A stretch of DNA of 28,702 nucleotides from an uncultured Clostridia bacterium (GCA_944384475.1 CALWTN010000028.1:1-28702); one strand, 5' to 3'; shown: positions 14,342-22,870, numbered from the stretch's first letter. The notes: a model not told the origin generated them from the sequence alone. Translations and numbers: made by a program.

Positions 14342-14730
14342 GTTGGCAAAAGCTCCATGACAATGGTTAGTATGCTGGTTATAATTGGCAGCGCCATCAC
14401 CAATATAACTACTTTTCCGCCTAAAAGAACCTTGTCTCCAAGTCCTCCGCTTCCTGCATCTGCACACATGCTTGCAGTAAATTCAGTCAGATAACCAACC
14501 CCTATAATTTTAAACACCAACGACAGCAAGTTTCCATCTATACCAGTTTGATTTGCAATCGACTTTATCAAAGAAATCGCAGTGGTAAGCGAGGATAAAA
14601 TCATAACCAAAATAATCACGCCGCCCACCATAGAAATTAGCATGGCAAAATCACTGCGCACAGGTTTTACAATCAGCACAGCAACACATGTAATCAGGCC
14701 AACGCCAATGATTTTGAAAATGATATCCAT
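14338..14730 (-). CDS. spoIIIAD: Stage III sporulation protein AD
   Basis: Small membrane protein of the SpoIIIA complex. About 130 residues with four hydrophobic segments and the family patterns IIFKIIGVGLI at the N-terminus and LVFKIIGVGYLTEFTASMC near residue 70, ADAGS after it. An AAGGAG site lies ten bases before ATG 14730 and four before an in-frame TTG at 14736; I prefer the ATG. It follows spoIIIAC by 15 bases and overlaps spoIIIAE by four. Confidence 0.93.
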   Translation of the reverse strand: MDIIFKIIGVGLITCVAVLIVKPVRSDFAMLISMVGGVIILVMILSSLTTAISLIKSIANQTGIDGNLLSLVFKIIGVGYLTEFTASMCADAGSGGLGDKVLLGGKVVILVMALPIITSILTIVMELLPT

Positions 14731-14745
14731 GCTCAATGCGCTCCT

Positions 14746-14946
14746 TTAACCAAAATCAAACATCGTTTTAATCGTTCCAAACAGATCGCCTATTAAACTA
14801 AGCACCATAACTATCACCACAATCAGTCCTGCCAAGGTTGCAAAAGTTCCAATCTCATCTTTGCCCGCTTGCTTTAATATTTGCGAAACAACCGCAGTGA
14901 TCAGACCAATGGCGGCGATTTTAAAGATAATTTCAACACCCTCCAT
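14746..14946 (-). CDS. spoIIIAC: Stage III sporulation protein AC
   Basis: Very small (66 residues) membrane protein with two hydrophobic segments: IIFKIAAIGLITAVVSQIL and FATLAGLIVVIVMVLSLIG, separated by KQAGKDEIG, which is a hallmark of SpoIIIAC and shows its relationship to SpoIIIAD. ATG 14946 follows AGGAGG. A longer in-frame reading from 15045 runs inside spoIIIAB and is not real. Confidence 0.93.
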   Translation of the reverse strand: MEGVEIIFKIAAIGLITAVVSQILKQAGKDEIGTFATLAGLIVVIVMVLSLIGDLFGTIKTMFDFG

Positions 14947-14957
14947 CCTCTTCCTCC

Positions 14958-15452
14958 TTAAAGCAAAATCACAACCACAAAAAGCCCTGCAATAATACCA
15001 AGTTTGAAAGAAAGCGAGCCATACTTTTTGTTTTCGGCAGCGCATTTAGTCAAATTTTCATCAAAGCGTTTTAGAAAATTGCCAATTTCCTTGCTTTGTC
15101 CAGAAACATCACTTCTGCCAAGGCTTTTAAAAAAGAGAAACACCATTTGTTTTTCGTCAGGTTTTAAAACTGGACAATTTTTGAATAACGCCTCTTGCGT
15201 AAGCTGCTCACTGCCACTTAGATAATTTAAAAAATTTTTATCTAAACCAAACAAGTTTTTCTTGGTTTTTTCATCCATATTTTCTATAAGTTTTTTTAGT
15301 CGTTCACGAGAATAGTTGATTTCCACATCCAATTTTTGAGCAAATAAAATAAGCGCACTATAAAATTGCACACGCCTTTTATATTTCATTGAAAAAACAT
15401 AGCCGATTGCCACACACACAGCAAACAAAACTGCAAGTAAAACCCATTTCAT
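14958..15452 (-). CDS. spoIIIAB: Stage III sporulation protein AB
   Basis: Membrane-anchored component with a GspF-like fold that is thought to work with the SpoIIIAA ATPase. 164 residues: N-terminal membrane span (WVLLAVLFAVCVAIGYVFS), a helical cytoplasmic part with the conserved LILFAQKLDVEINYSRERL pattern and a LGRSDVSGQ segment, then a C-terminal span (LGIIAGLFVVVILL). I choose ATG 15452, eight bases after a GAGG site that lies in the last codons of spoIIIAA; two GTG codons immediately upstream (15461, 15458) are possible but sit on the site itself. Confidence 0.93.
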   Translation of the reverse strand: MKWVLLAVLFAVCVAIGYVFSMKYKRRVQFYSALILFAQKLDVEINYSRERLKKLIENMDEKTKKNLFGLDKNFLNYLSGSEQLTQEALFKNCPVLKPDEKQMVFLFFKSLGRSDVSGQSKEIGNFLKRFDENLTKCAAENKKYGSLSFKLGIIAGLFVVVILL

Positions 15453-15454
15453 AT

Positions 15455-16357
15455 TCACCACCTCATAATCCTGCTAAAATTTTCATCGTAGATGCCTTCA
15501 AGCGTGCCAGGGCCTTCACGCATAGAAAGCACGATGTATCTTTTAAAAACTTTTTCGTCTATAAGCATTTTAAAGGCTGACTTTTGCAAAAAACTGTCCA
15601 TGCTGTCTGAATGAGTTGAAGCCAAAATATTAACGCCGCAGTTGCAAGCATACTCCACTGCCTCCACGTCCTCCCATTCGCCGAGTTCGTCTGTGACGAT
15701 AATGTTTGGCGACATTGAACGAATGCCATTTTCAAAACCATTTTTTTTGCTGGCAAAACTAATAACGTCTGCATAATTTCCAAGGCCTTTGCCAATATTA
15801 AGCTCTCCACGTTCATCCAAAACCAAGATATTGTAAGGCAAATTGCGTTGTGAAAGTTGGCAGACAAAATCTCTTAGAAAAGTTGTTTTTCCTGCCCCTG
15901 GCGGCGAAATTACGAGGGTGTTTAGCACGCCATCAGTTGTGACGATTGATGAATACGCTTTGAGAGAACAGTTGTTTACTTCGTGTGGTATTCGGATGTT
16001 GACAGAAGAAAAACCCGTCATAGTTTTAACCAATCCGCCCTCTTCCACCTCGTTGCCTGCAATGCCAATCCTTACGCCATTACTAGTGACGATGTAACCT
16101 TTTTTGATCTGCTCGCTAACCGAGTAAATAGAGCATTCACTTGCCCTAAAAATTATTTCTTCAATCATAGAAGAGGTTGCAAAGATAGCCTCGTTAAGTG
16201 AGCGTGTTTTGCCCAAATCGCTTAAAAAAAACTTTTGTCCCATTTGCGACAAAATTACAGGCTTGTCCGCACGAAAGCGTATTTCATTTAAAGCAGAAAA
16301 GCCCACTTTGTTTTTAATCGGAAGAAATATTTTGTCTGGCAAAATTCCTTCAAGCAT
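15455..16357 (-). CDS. spoIIIAA: Stage III sporulation protein AA, secretion-type ATPase
   Basis: Cytoplasmic (mother-cell) ATPase related to type II/IV secretion motors that powers the SpoIIIA-SpoIIQ channel. 300 residues. Seen: N-terminal domain with LNEIRFRADKPV, Walker A SPPGAGKTT (151-159), LVLDERGEL (179-186), Walker B NIIVTDELG (218-226) and the ASTHSDS histidine-box-like segment. The ATG at 16357 is five bases after GGAGG. It begins the spoIIIA operon, about 100 bases after efp, with efp's terminator in between. A sigma-E-like -10 lies directly upstream (separate entry). Confidence 0.96.
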   Translation of the reverse strand: MLEGILPDKIFLPIKNKVGFSALNEIRFRADKPVILSQMGQKFFLSDLGKTRSLNEAIFATSSMIEEIIFRASECSIYSVSEQIKKGYIVTSNGVRIGIAGNEVEEGGLVKTMTGFSSVNIRIPHEVNNCSLKAYSSIVTTDGVLNTLVISPPGAGKTTFLRDFVCQLSQRNLPYNILVLDERGELNIGKGLGNYADVISFASKKNGFENGIRSMSPNIIVTDELGEWEDVEAVEYACNCGVNILASTHSDSMDSFLQKSAFKMLIDEKVFKRYIVLSMREGPGTLEGIYDENFSRIMRW

Positions 16358-16373
16358 GCACGCCTCCTACATG

Positions 16374-16381
16374 AATATATG
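16374..16381 (-). promoter_or_regulatory. Possible sigma-E type -10 element of spoIIIA
   Basis: CATATATT resembles the Bacillus sigma-E -10 consensus CATACA-T and is placed so that transcription would start just at the GGAGG of spoIIIAA. No good -35 match stands 14-16 bases upstream. The spoIIIA operon is sigma-E-driven in the mother cell of Bacillus, so one is expected in this 70-base stretch, but the assignment is weak. Confidence 0.3.
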
Positions 16382-16417
16382 AAGAGGTGCAAAAGTGTAA
16401 TGTAGCGAAAAATAACG

Positions 16418-16445
16418 AAAAAAAAAGAATGCGCTCGGCATTCTT
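16418..16445 (-). terminator. Intrinsic terminator after efp
   Basis: On the minus strand AAGAATGC (16445-16438) pairs with GCATTCTT (16432-16425) across a five-base loop and is followed by a run of seven T (16424-16418). It lies 15 bases past the efp stop and isolates efp from the spoIIIA operon. Confidence 0.9.
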
Positions 16446-16460
16446 ATAAAACAAATTAAA

Positions 16461-17024
16461 TTAGTTTTTTGCTCTTTCCATATAACTTCCATCACGAGTG
16501 TCAACTCTCACTCTTTCGCCTTGGCTGATGAAAAGTGGAACGTTTAAAACGTAGCCCGTTTCAAGTTTAGCTGGCTTTGTTGCAGCCTTAGAAGTGTCGC
16601 CTTGGATGGCTGGTTCGCAATCCACAACTTCAAGTTCAACAAAGGTTGGAGGATACACCGCAAACGGGTTGCCTTTGTAAAAATACATTGTCGCATTCAT
16701 GTTTTCAACCATAAAATTGAGCGCATCTTCAACTGTTTCTCTGTTGAGCGGAATTTGCTCGTAAGTTTCTGCATCCATAAAGTAATAAAGTTCGCCGTCA
16801 TTGTAAAGATAGGTCATCTCCTTCTTTTCAATCACTGCAACTTGGAATTTGTCAGATGGGTTGAAAGTTGTTTCTTTAACCTGTCCTGTCATAACGTTTT
16901 TGATTTTTGCTCTCACAAACGGCGAGCCTTTGCCAGGTTTTACATGTAAAAAATCAATAACCGTGTAAACTGCTCCGTCCATTTCAAAAGTTGTGCCTTT
17001 TCTAAAATCTCCTGCTGTAACCAT
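16461..17024 (-). CDS. efp: Translation elongation factor P
   Basis: Binds the ribosome between P and E sites and relieves stalling at consecutive prolines. 187 residues, standard length. Seen: the KOW-like N-domain MVTAGDFRKGTTFEMDGAVY, the loop VKPGKGSPFVR carrying the tip lysine K32 that is modified in many bacteria (5-aminopentanol in Bacillus, beta-lysine in Enterobacteria), the middle OB domain, and a C-terminal VLNVPLFISQGERVRVDTRDG signature. The second residue pair around K32 matches the lysine type, not the arginine type. ATG 17024 follows AAGGAG by seven bases. It is a single-gene unit with its own promoter and terminator. Confidence 0.97.
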   Translation of the reverse strand: MVTAGDFRKGTTFEMDGAVYTVIDFLHVKPGKGSPFVRAKIKNVMTGQVKETTFNPSDKFQVAVIEKKEMTYLYNDGELYYFMDAETYEQIPLNRETVEDALNFMVENMNATMYFYKGNPFAVYPPTFVELEVVDCEPAIQGDTSKAATKPAKLETGYVLNVPLFISQGERVRVDTRDGSYMERAKN

Positions 17025-17054
17025 AAAAAATCTCCTTAATTAATTTGCTTTTTT

Positions 17055-17083
17055 ATCATAACATATTTACCTTTTTTGTGCAA
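17055..17083 (-). promoter_or_regulatory. Promoter of efp
   Basis: TTGCAC (17083-17078), an exact 17-base spacer and TATGAT (17060-17055). Start is expected near 17048, leaving about 24 bases with AAGGAG (17037-17032). The -35 overlaps the last codons of the preceding endonuclease IV-like gene. No terminator hairpin is seen between the two genes, so read-through into efp is possible. Confidence 0.7.
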
Positions 17084-17945
17084 GTAAATTTTGATATATA
17101 CTTTTCATTTCTTTTGCGTCTTGGCTTTGATGTCCCGCCGATTCGCTTAAAATTCTTGGATGAAGGTTAAGTTCGATCAGCGCCTCTGCAAGCGGCTGAA
17201 AGTCTGGGCCATAGATTTGATCATCAAAGTTCAAATGCCTTATTTCCCCTTTTTCAGCATACTGAATTTTTGAAAAATGTATGTGGGCATTGGCAGTCTT
17301 TTCAAATCCAATAACTTCGATAGACCTGTTTAAAATTTTTAAGAAATCTTGTTTAGTTTTAAGAGCCCCTTGCGTCAAAGCGTTGATATGTCCGAAATCA
17401 AAAGTTGGAATCAAATGCTTGTTTTGTGCGCATATTTGCAATATTTCTTCATAAGTTCCGATCTGCTGCGATTTGCCCATCGTTTCCGGACAAAGATATA
17501 TGCCCTCCAAAAGCCCTTGTTCTTCCAAGTTGTTTACAAACTCCACAATCCGCTCTTTTGCAAGAACAAATGCTTCGTGTCTGTCCATTTTTCCCGCTGA
17601 TCCGGGATGAAAAACAAGCCTATCCGCACCAAAATTTCTTAAAAACTTTATTCCAGTTGTAATGTATCCTCTTGTTTTAGCAAGCAAGATGTCATCAGGC
17701 GATGCAAAATTAATAAAATATGGCGCATGCAATGAAAGTTTTATGCCCTGTTGATTAAACTCTTCGCCAAGTTTTTTAGCCGTCTCGCTTGGCATGATAT
17801 ATCCTCTGCCGAATGAATACTCAAAAGCGTCTAGCCCTTGCTCTTTAAGCCATTTTGGCGCTTGCAGAGTGGTTTTATATCCTTCTTCATAAAACTGCTC
17901 ACTGTTTCCAGAAGGCCCAAAAAGCGCTTCTTTTACCTCTTGCAT
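17067..17945 (-). CDS. Endonuclease IV-like TIM-barrel protein
   Basis: 292-residue member of the AP endonuclease family 2 / xylose-isomerase-like barrel. Seen in order: LSLHAPYFINFA, RLVFHPGSAGK, YLCPETMGK, IPTFDFGHINAL, ANAHIHFSKIQY, GEIRHLNFDD, ILSESAG. These carry counterparts of the Nfo metal ligands H69, H109, E145, D179, H182, H216, H231 and E261. The expected D229 of the D-R-H motif is isoleucine here (I-R-H), so the three-metal site is not identical to Nfo. It may repair abasic sites, or be a different metal-dependent barrel enzyme common in Clostridia. ATG 17945 follows AAGGAG and lies ten bases after truB, in the place where ribF is often found. Confidence 0.8.
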   Translation of the reverse strand: MQEVKEALFGPSGNSEQFYEEGYKTTLQAPKWLKEQGLDAFEYSFGRGYIMPSETAKKLGEEFNQQGIKLSLHAPYFINFASPDDILLAKTRGYITTGIKFLRNFGADRLVFHPGSAGKMDRHEAFVLAKERIVEFVNNLEEQGLLEGIYLCPETMGKSQQIGTYEEILQICAQNKHLIPTFDFGHINALTQGALKTKQDFLKILNRSIEVIGFEKTANAHIHFSKIQYAEKGEIRHLNFDDQIYGPDFQPLAEALIELNLHPRILSESAGHQSQDAKEMKSIYQNLLAQKR

Positions 17946-17955
17946 ACCGTCTCCT

Positions 17956-18795
17956 TTAATTTAATCTTAATTTCAATTTTAATATGCCGTCTTCAACCCT
18001 TCCAATGCCTAAAAAACTTTCTCCAAACACTTTGTATGTGCCGTCATCTTGCTCTGTTTTGATAAAATCGCCATTTAAAATCTTCTGCTGTTGAACGCTT
18101 GATAGATTTAAAGGCTGATAATCAAACAAAGTTTCGGGTTTGATTAACGCATATTTTCCTTCTTTTACATCTTGCAGAGAAAACGCATCTTTTAAGTCAA
18201 AATTCCCACATTTTGTGCGTGTTATGTCATAACACACGGCACATGTGGATAATTCGGCTGCTAAATCTCTACACAGCGCACGAATGTATGTGCCTGAGGA
18301 ACATTCAATCAAAAATTGAAAAGTGTTTTTATCAATCTTATCGATAAGTTCAAATTTATATATTTCAACTTCTTTTGGTTGAAGAGAAACCTCCTTGCCC
18401 TCTCTTTTTAATTGATATGCCTTTTTACCATTGATTTTTTTAGCCGAATAATCTGGCGGCAGTTGTTTTATCTTGCCCTCAAAGGCTTTTAGAGCGCTGA
18501 CAAGTTGTTGCGTATCGATGTCAACGTCTTCTACTTTTGTTGTTTCGCCTTCCAAATCAAAAGTGTCGGTCTCTTCTCCAAACTTAAAAATGGTTTTGTA
18601 TTGTTTATCTTTGTGCAAAAAGTAATCAAAAAGTTTTGTTGATGAATTGATCGTAATTGGCAACAAGCCTTGCGCTTCAACGTCGAGCGTGCCTAGATGC
18701 CCCGCTTTTTTTGCACCAACAGCCTTTTTAACGATATTCACCGCCGAATTTGATGAAAGTCCTCGTGGCTTATTTAATAGGATTATTCCCGTCAT
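17956..18795 (-). CDS. truB: tRNA pseudouridine-55 synthase TruB
   Basis: Makes pseudouridine 55 in the T-loop of tRNAs. 279 residues. Seen: GIILLNKPRGLSSNSAVNIV at the N-terminus, the catalytic segment GHLGTLDVEAQGLLPI with the nucleophile D38, KQYKTIFKFGEETDTFD, QLPPDYSAKKINGKKAY, and CSSGTYIRALCRDLA with the conserved R-x-x-x-R/D. A C-terminal PUA-like part follows (ILNGDFIKTE). The catalytic block departs from the usual GTLDPxAxGxLP, with V for P and Q for the residue before G, but D38 is kept. ATG 18795 overlaps the nrnA stop by four bases. It is eighth gene of the rimP operon. Confidence 0.94.
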   Translation of the reverse strand: MTGIILLNKPRGLSSNSAVNIVKKAVGAKKAGHLGTLDVEAQGLLPITINSSTKLFDYFLHKDKQYKTIFKFGEETDTFDLEGETTKVEDVDIDTQQLVSALKAFEGKIKQLPPDYSAKKINGKKAYQLKREGKEVSLQPKEVEIYKFELIDKIDKNTFQFLIECSSGTYIRALCRDLAAELSTCAVCYDITRTKCGNFDLKDAFSLQDVKEGKYALIKPETLFDYQPLNLSSVQQQKILNGDFIKTEQDDGTYKVFGESFLGIGRVEDGILKLKLRLN

Positions 18796-19754
18796 TTCAC
18801 TTCCCTGATTGCTTGAAGGATTTTTTTCTTAACATCCTTTTCGCTGCCTTTAATTTTGCAAGCAGATGCTAAAATATGTCCGCCGCCTCCAAACTTTTCT
18901 GCTATTTGCGCAACGTTGTATGGTTTTTTAGCTCTAAGTGAGCATGAGAAAATGTTGTTCTGCTCCTCTTTCATCAAACATGAAAAATTAATCTTGTCAA
19001 GACAGATGAGTTTGTTTGATAAACTCATACACTCGTTAGGTTTGGTGTTTGTTTGCTTAAAATCCTTTTTTGTGAGTGAAGATATTGCAATGTCGCCGTC
19101 AAAGATTTCAAGTTTTTCTGCCATGCGTTTGGAAAGATTAAATTGTTCAATAGTTTGAGCACGCAAAAGCATATTACTTGCCTTATGAAAATCAGCACCA
19201 TGTTCTATTAGAGTTAAAGCATGTTTAAATGTTTGCTCACTCACCGAGTCCACCAAAAATCCGTATGTATCCGTCAAAATTCCAGCGTAAAGATAGGTTG
19301 CAACCTTTTTATCAATCTTTGCAGGCATCCTTTCAATCAATTCCAGCACCACCTCGCAAGCTGATGCATAAGGCAGTGTCAACTCTATTTTTGCATCATT
19401 AAAAGTTCCAATATGATGATCAAGGCGCACTGTGTTTGGATGATTTTTGAACGCTGAACAATACTTGCCCAGTCTGCCAGCATTCTGGGTGTCCACCATT
19501 ATCATTAAATCATATTCTGCAAGATCATCTTTTAACAGCGTTATATCAAAAAATCTTGCATCAAGCTTGGTTATTTTGCTGTCTACAAACATATCAACCT
19601 TTTTGCCAAGCTTTTTAAGATAAAATGACAAACCATAAAGCGAGCCAAGCCCGTCAGCATCATAGCTTACATGGGCAAAAACGGCAATTGATTTTGCCGC
19701 TGTAATTTTTTCTATTATTTGCTCAAATTTTTTATTCTTCTGCGCCTGCGTCAC
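18792..19754 (-). CDS. nrnA: DHH-family phosphoesterase, NrnA-like (oligoribonuclease / pAp phosphatase)
   Basis: Degrades short RNAs and often 3'-phosphoadenosine 5'-phosphate; related enzymes hydrolyse pGpG. 320 residues. Seen: motif I HVSYDADGLGS (H28, D32, D34; the usual HxxPDGDxxGS has Y in place of P), motif II MVDTQN (D88), motif III RLDHH (112-114) and the C-terminal DHHA1 domain ending EKFGGGGHILASAC, which contacts substrate phosphate. Manganese ligands are complete. The start is GTG 19754, six bases after GGAGG; it overlaps the end of rbfA by 23 bases. Order rbfA-nrnA-truB is standard in Firmicutes. Confidence 0.92.
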   Translation of the reverse strand: MTQAQKNKKFEQIIEKITAAKSIAVFAHVSYDADGLGSLYGLSFYLKKLGKKVDMFVDSKITKLDARFFDITLLKDDLAEYDLMIMVDTQNAGRLGKYCSAFKNHPNTVRLDHHIGTFNDAKIELTLPYASACEVVLELIERMPAKIDKKVATYLYAGILTDTYGFLVDSVSEQTFKHALTLIEHGADFHKASNMLLRAQTIEQFNLSKRMAEKLEIFDGDIAISSLTKKDFKQTNTKPNECMSLSNKLICLDKINFSCLMKEEQNNIFSCSLRAKKPYNVAQIAEKFGGGGHILASACKIKGSEKDVKKKILQAIREVK

Positions 19755-20112
19755 TTTCTTCCTCCGTTGGAATATTCAGCCCTTTTAAAATTTCTTCCAC
19801 CCTAATGGCGTTTTGCATATTTTTATCAAAAACCATGTCAAGTTTTGGAATATGAGGCATGTCAAGCATCTGCGCAAGTTGATTTTTAATATACCCCTCC
19901 GATTTTTTTAGAACGCTCATAACTTCGTCCGCTTTGGAGTAATCTCCATCAGTCAAAGCGATTTTAACCTTGCAATATCTAAAATCAGGCGCAACTTTAA
20001 CGTCACTGACTCCAACAAACGGTGTAATTCTTGGATCGTTCATGTGAAATTGCAAAATCTCTTGCAACGCTTTTTGAATTTGAGAGTTTGCTCTTTCAAT
20101 TCTATTTGACAT
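19732..20112 (-). CDS. rbfA: Ribosome-binding factor A
   Basis: Binds the maturing 30S subunit and supports processing of the 16S rRNA 5' end. 126 residues. Seen: RIERANSQIQKALQEILQF, DPRITPFVGVSDVKVAPDFRY and KVKIALTDGD, then a long helix with SEGYIKNQLAQMLDMPHIPKL, the RbfA KH-type fold. The acidic tail EEESDAGAEE is coded by the stretch that also carries the ribosome site of nrnA. ATG 20112 lies two bases after infB, whose final AGGGGG codons act as ribosome site. Confidence 0.96.
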   Translation of the reverse strand: MSNRIERANSQIQKALQEILQFHMNDPRITPFVGVSDVKVAPDFRYCKVKIALTDGDYSKADEVMSVLKKSEGYIKNQLAQMLDMPHIPKLDMVFDKNMQNAIRVEEILKGLNIPTEEESDAGAEE

Positions 20113-20114
20113 TT

Positions 20115-22577
20115 TTACCCCCTGTTTATAGGAACATTAACATAAAATTCGATGGTGTCATCTTCTTTGAAATCGATGTTATCGTGAAGTTTGATGCCGC
20201 ATTCATAGCCTTTAACGACCTCGGCTTTTTCGTCTTTTACAATCTTCAAGCTTTCAACGCTCGTCTCGCCGATGATTTCATCGCCACGTTTAACCTTTGC
20301 TATGCAACCACGTGTAACTTTGCCATCTTTAACCATACATCCTGCAACTTTGCCTGCTGTGGAGAGTTTGAAAACCACCCTAATCTCAGCATAGCCGATA
20401 TATTTTTCTTCGTATTTGATTGAAAGCATGCCGTTGATTGCACGAGTGATGTCATCAACGACTTCGTAGATAATTTTATATTCTTTAATTTCAACTTTTT
20501 GTCTATCTGCCAAAAGTTTTGCTTTAGAACCAGGTTTTATGTTAAACGAAATGATGATTGCCTTAGTTGTTTCTGCAAGCACAACATCGCTTTCGTTGAC
20601 AGGCCCAGTAGCCGCATGAACGATATTGACTTTTGCTTCTTCATTGCTGATCGGCGAAAGAGTTGCAGCAAGCGCCTCCACAGAGCCCTGAGTGTCAGCT
20701 TTTATGATTAAATTAAGATTTTTAAGCGTGCCTTCGTTAACTTTATCCATAAAGTTATCCAAACTAAACCCAGAGGTTGTAAGCGCTTTTTGCTTTTTGA
20801 TTTTGTCGATACGCTCTTGAATAACTTGTTTTGAAAGCGCCTCTTTAAGCACATAAAACTCATCGCCAGAAGATGGAACTTCGTTAAAGCCAAGCACAGA
20901 AATAGGCGTTGATGGCGGAGCAACTTTAATGGCTTTGCCATTTTCGTCAAACATAGCTTTAACCTTGCCATATGTCAACCCAGCAAGGAAGCTGTCGCCG
21001 ATTTTAAGAGTTCCGTTTTGAACGAGCACGGTTGCAACTGGCCCTTTGTTTTTGTCGAGCTCAGCTTCCAAAATAACGCCCGTTGCGGTTCGCTTTGGAT
21101 TAGCCTTCAACTCTTCCATATCAGCCACAAGCAAAATCATGCTTTTTAATTCGTCCATTCCTTGCCCTGTTTTTGCAGAAACTGGAACGACAACCGTGTT
21201 GCCGCCCCATTCTTCTGGAAGAACGTCATGCTCGGCAAGTTGTTGCTTAACTTTATCGATATTCGCCTCAGGCTTATCAATTTTGTTGATAGCGACAATC
21301 ATTGGCACGCCAGCCGCTTTGATGTGATTTATCGCCTCTATCGTTTGAGGCATGATTCCGTCATCTGCGGCAACCACTAAAATAGCGATATCTGTCGCCT
21401 TTGCGCCTCTTGCGCGCATTTGTGTGAACGCTGCATGCCCAGGCGTGTCAATAAACGTTATCTTTTCATTGTTGAAAGTTATTTGATAAGCGCCGATTTT
21501 TTGAGTGATACCACCCGCTTCATTCAAAGCCACATTGCTTTTTCTAAATGCATCCAAAAGTGAGGTTTTACCATGATCGACATGCCCCATAACCGTGACA
21601 ACTGGCGGACGCTTAACAAGATTTTCTTCGTCATCCTTGTGGCTGAAATCAAACAACTTCTCTTCCATTGTTTTGTCCATTTTAAGTTCAGCCGTTATGC
21701 CAAATTCGCTGCAAACAAGTTCAGCTGTGTCAAAGTCAATGGTCGAATTTATGGTTGCCATTATGCCCAAAATCATCAATTTTTTAACAATCTCAACAAC
21801 TGGCTTACCTGTTTTTTCGCTCAGATCTTTTACTGTAATTTCCTTTTGATTAAGCACGATATGTGTAACTTTTGGCGCAACAATCGTTTCAGATTTCTTT
21901 TTTAACTTGTTTGAAAGTTTTCTTGAACCCATTGTGGTTTCTTCAAAACCATCCTCTGACATTGTAAGCACGCTTTTTCTGTTGTCAGCACCTCTGCGTT
22001 GTTGTGGGCGCTGTTTTTCTTCAACTATATTTTTCTTTTGCGATTTATTTTTATTGCCAAAGTTTCGCTCTGGTTGAATGGTTATTGGCTCAGGTTCTGC
22101 CCCAGCGAAAGATCTAAAATTGTTAACTTTGGTTGAAACAAATCCGCCACCTTTGTTAAAGTTTGGTTTGTTTTGAAAGTTTGGTTTTTTGGAGGCATCA
22201 AAATTTTTGTTAAAAGGACGCTGAGTTGTAACATTTGTTTGATTGTTCTTTCTAAAATCTTGATTAGCTTTTCCAGATGCGTTTGAAGGCGCTTCATATT
22301 TTTTAAATTCTTTGTTTGGTTGTGATTTAGGAGTTGACAAACTATCCTGCTTCGGCGTTGGAAGCGGGTTTGGTTGAGATGCAACAGCATTTGGCTTTTC
22401 TTCCTGAATGACGACTTTTTGTTTTTGCTCCAACGCTTTTTTTGCGTTGCTAGCATTTCTAGAAAAGTCTTCAAGTTGAAGTTTAAGAGAGCGAATATCT
22501 CTTAACGTTTCAAGAATTAAACCTTCCTTTTGCATATCAAAAATTGCTCTTAAGTTAGTAAGTGAATTGTTTGCCAA
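20115..22577 (-). CDS. infB: Translation initiation factor IF-2
   Basis: GTPase that brings initiator tRNA to the 30S subunit and promotes subunit joining. 820 residues. Residues 1-45 form a charged helix; 60-230 are an unstructured linker unusually rich in N, Q, K and P with repeated NKPNF/NKNF bits; 240-300 match the IF2_N domain; the G domain follows with GHVDHGKT (331-338), DTPGH (377-381) and NKID (431-434), then domains II to IV, the last ending in IEFYVNVPINRG. The start is TTG 22577, six bases after AAGGAG. It lies 14 bases past the L7Ae-like gene. Confidence 0.98.
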   Translation of the reverse strand: MANNSLTNLRAIFDMQKEGLILETLRDIRSLKLQLEDFSRNASNAKKALEQKQKVVIQEEKPNAVASQPNPLPTPKQDSLSTPKSQPNKEFKKYEAPSNASGKANQDFRKNNQTNVTTQRPFNKNFDASKKPNFQNKPNFNKGGGFVSTKVNNFRSFAGAEPEPITIQPERNFGNKNKSQKKNIVEEKQRPQQRRGADNRKSVLTMSEDGFEETTMGSRKLSNKLKKKSETIVAPKVTHIVLNQKEITVKDLSEKTGKPVVEIVKKLMILGIMATINSTIDFDTAELVCSEFGITAELKMDKTMEEKLFDFSHKDDEENLVKRPPVVTVMGHVDHGKTSLLDAFRKSNVALNEAGGITQKIGAYQITFNNEKITFIDTPGHAAFTQMRARGAKATDIAILVVAADDGIMPQTIEAINHIKAAGVPMIVAINKIDKPEANIDKVKQQLAEHDVLPEEWGGNTVVVPVSAKTGQGMDELKSMILLVADMEELKANPKRTATGVILEAELDKNKGPVATVLVQNGTLKIGDSFLAGLTYGKVKAMFDENGKAIKVAPPSTPISVLGFNEVPSSGDEFYVLKEALSKQVIQERIDKIKKQKALTTSGFSLDNFMDKVNEGTLKNLNLIIKADTQGSVEALAATLSPISNEEAKVNIVHAATGPVNESDVVLAETTKAIIISFNIKPGSKAKLLADRQKVEIKEYKIIYEVVDDITRAINGMLSIKYEEKYIGYAEIRVVFKLSTAGKVAGCMVKDGKVTRGCIAKVKRGDEIIGETSVESLKIVKDEKAEVVKGYECGIKLHDNIDFKEDDTIEFYVNVPINRG

Positions 22578-22591
22578 GTTTATCTCCTTAT

Positions 22592-22870
22592 TTACAAATA
22601 TTTTTTTATTTCTTCGCTTAGACCTTTGTTTTTAAACGCTATGATTTTTATATTTTTTCCAGTCAAACCGTCAAGGTTTTCAATTTCGCAGCCTTCAATG
22701 CCTTTTTCTGTCAGTTTTGCAAAAACCTTTTTGCTTGTTTTGCCAGCCTGTTTGTCGACAAGCACAAGATAAAGCTTTTTGTTGTAGCCATCCAAATTGT
22801 CGCTGCCAATGACAGCATTTCCGCCTTGCATGGCAATGCCAATATATGAGGCAAGTTTAGTTGTCTGCAT
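22592..22870 (-). CDS. ylxQ: L7Ae/L30e-family ribosomal-like protein (YlxQ)
   Basis: 92-residue protein of the L7Ae family that binds kink-turn RNA in Bacillus relatives. Seen: SYIGIAMQGGNAVIGSD at the N-terminus, VDKQAGKTSKKVF (the A-x-N/K-T region used for RNA contact), and the C-terminal NIKIIAFKNKGLSEEI. The match is modest, but the position between rnpM and infB is diagnostic. The ATG at 22870 overlaps the rnpM end by 14 bases. Its role is not settled; binding to RNase P or rRNA has been proposed in the family. Confidence 0.85.
   Translation of the reverse strand: MQTTKLASYIGIAMQGGNAVIGSDNLDGYNKKLYLVLVDKQAGKTSKKVFAKLTEKGIEGCEIENLDGLTGKNIKIIAFKNKGLSEEIKKYL

Noticed and set aside
13130..14467. 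SpoIIIAE starting at 14467
   Set aside because: The first 42 residues overlap spoIIIAD; the signal peptide begins at ATG 14341.
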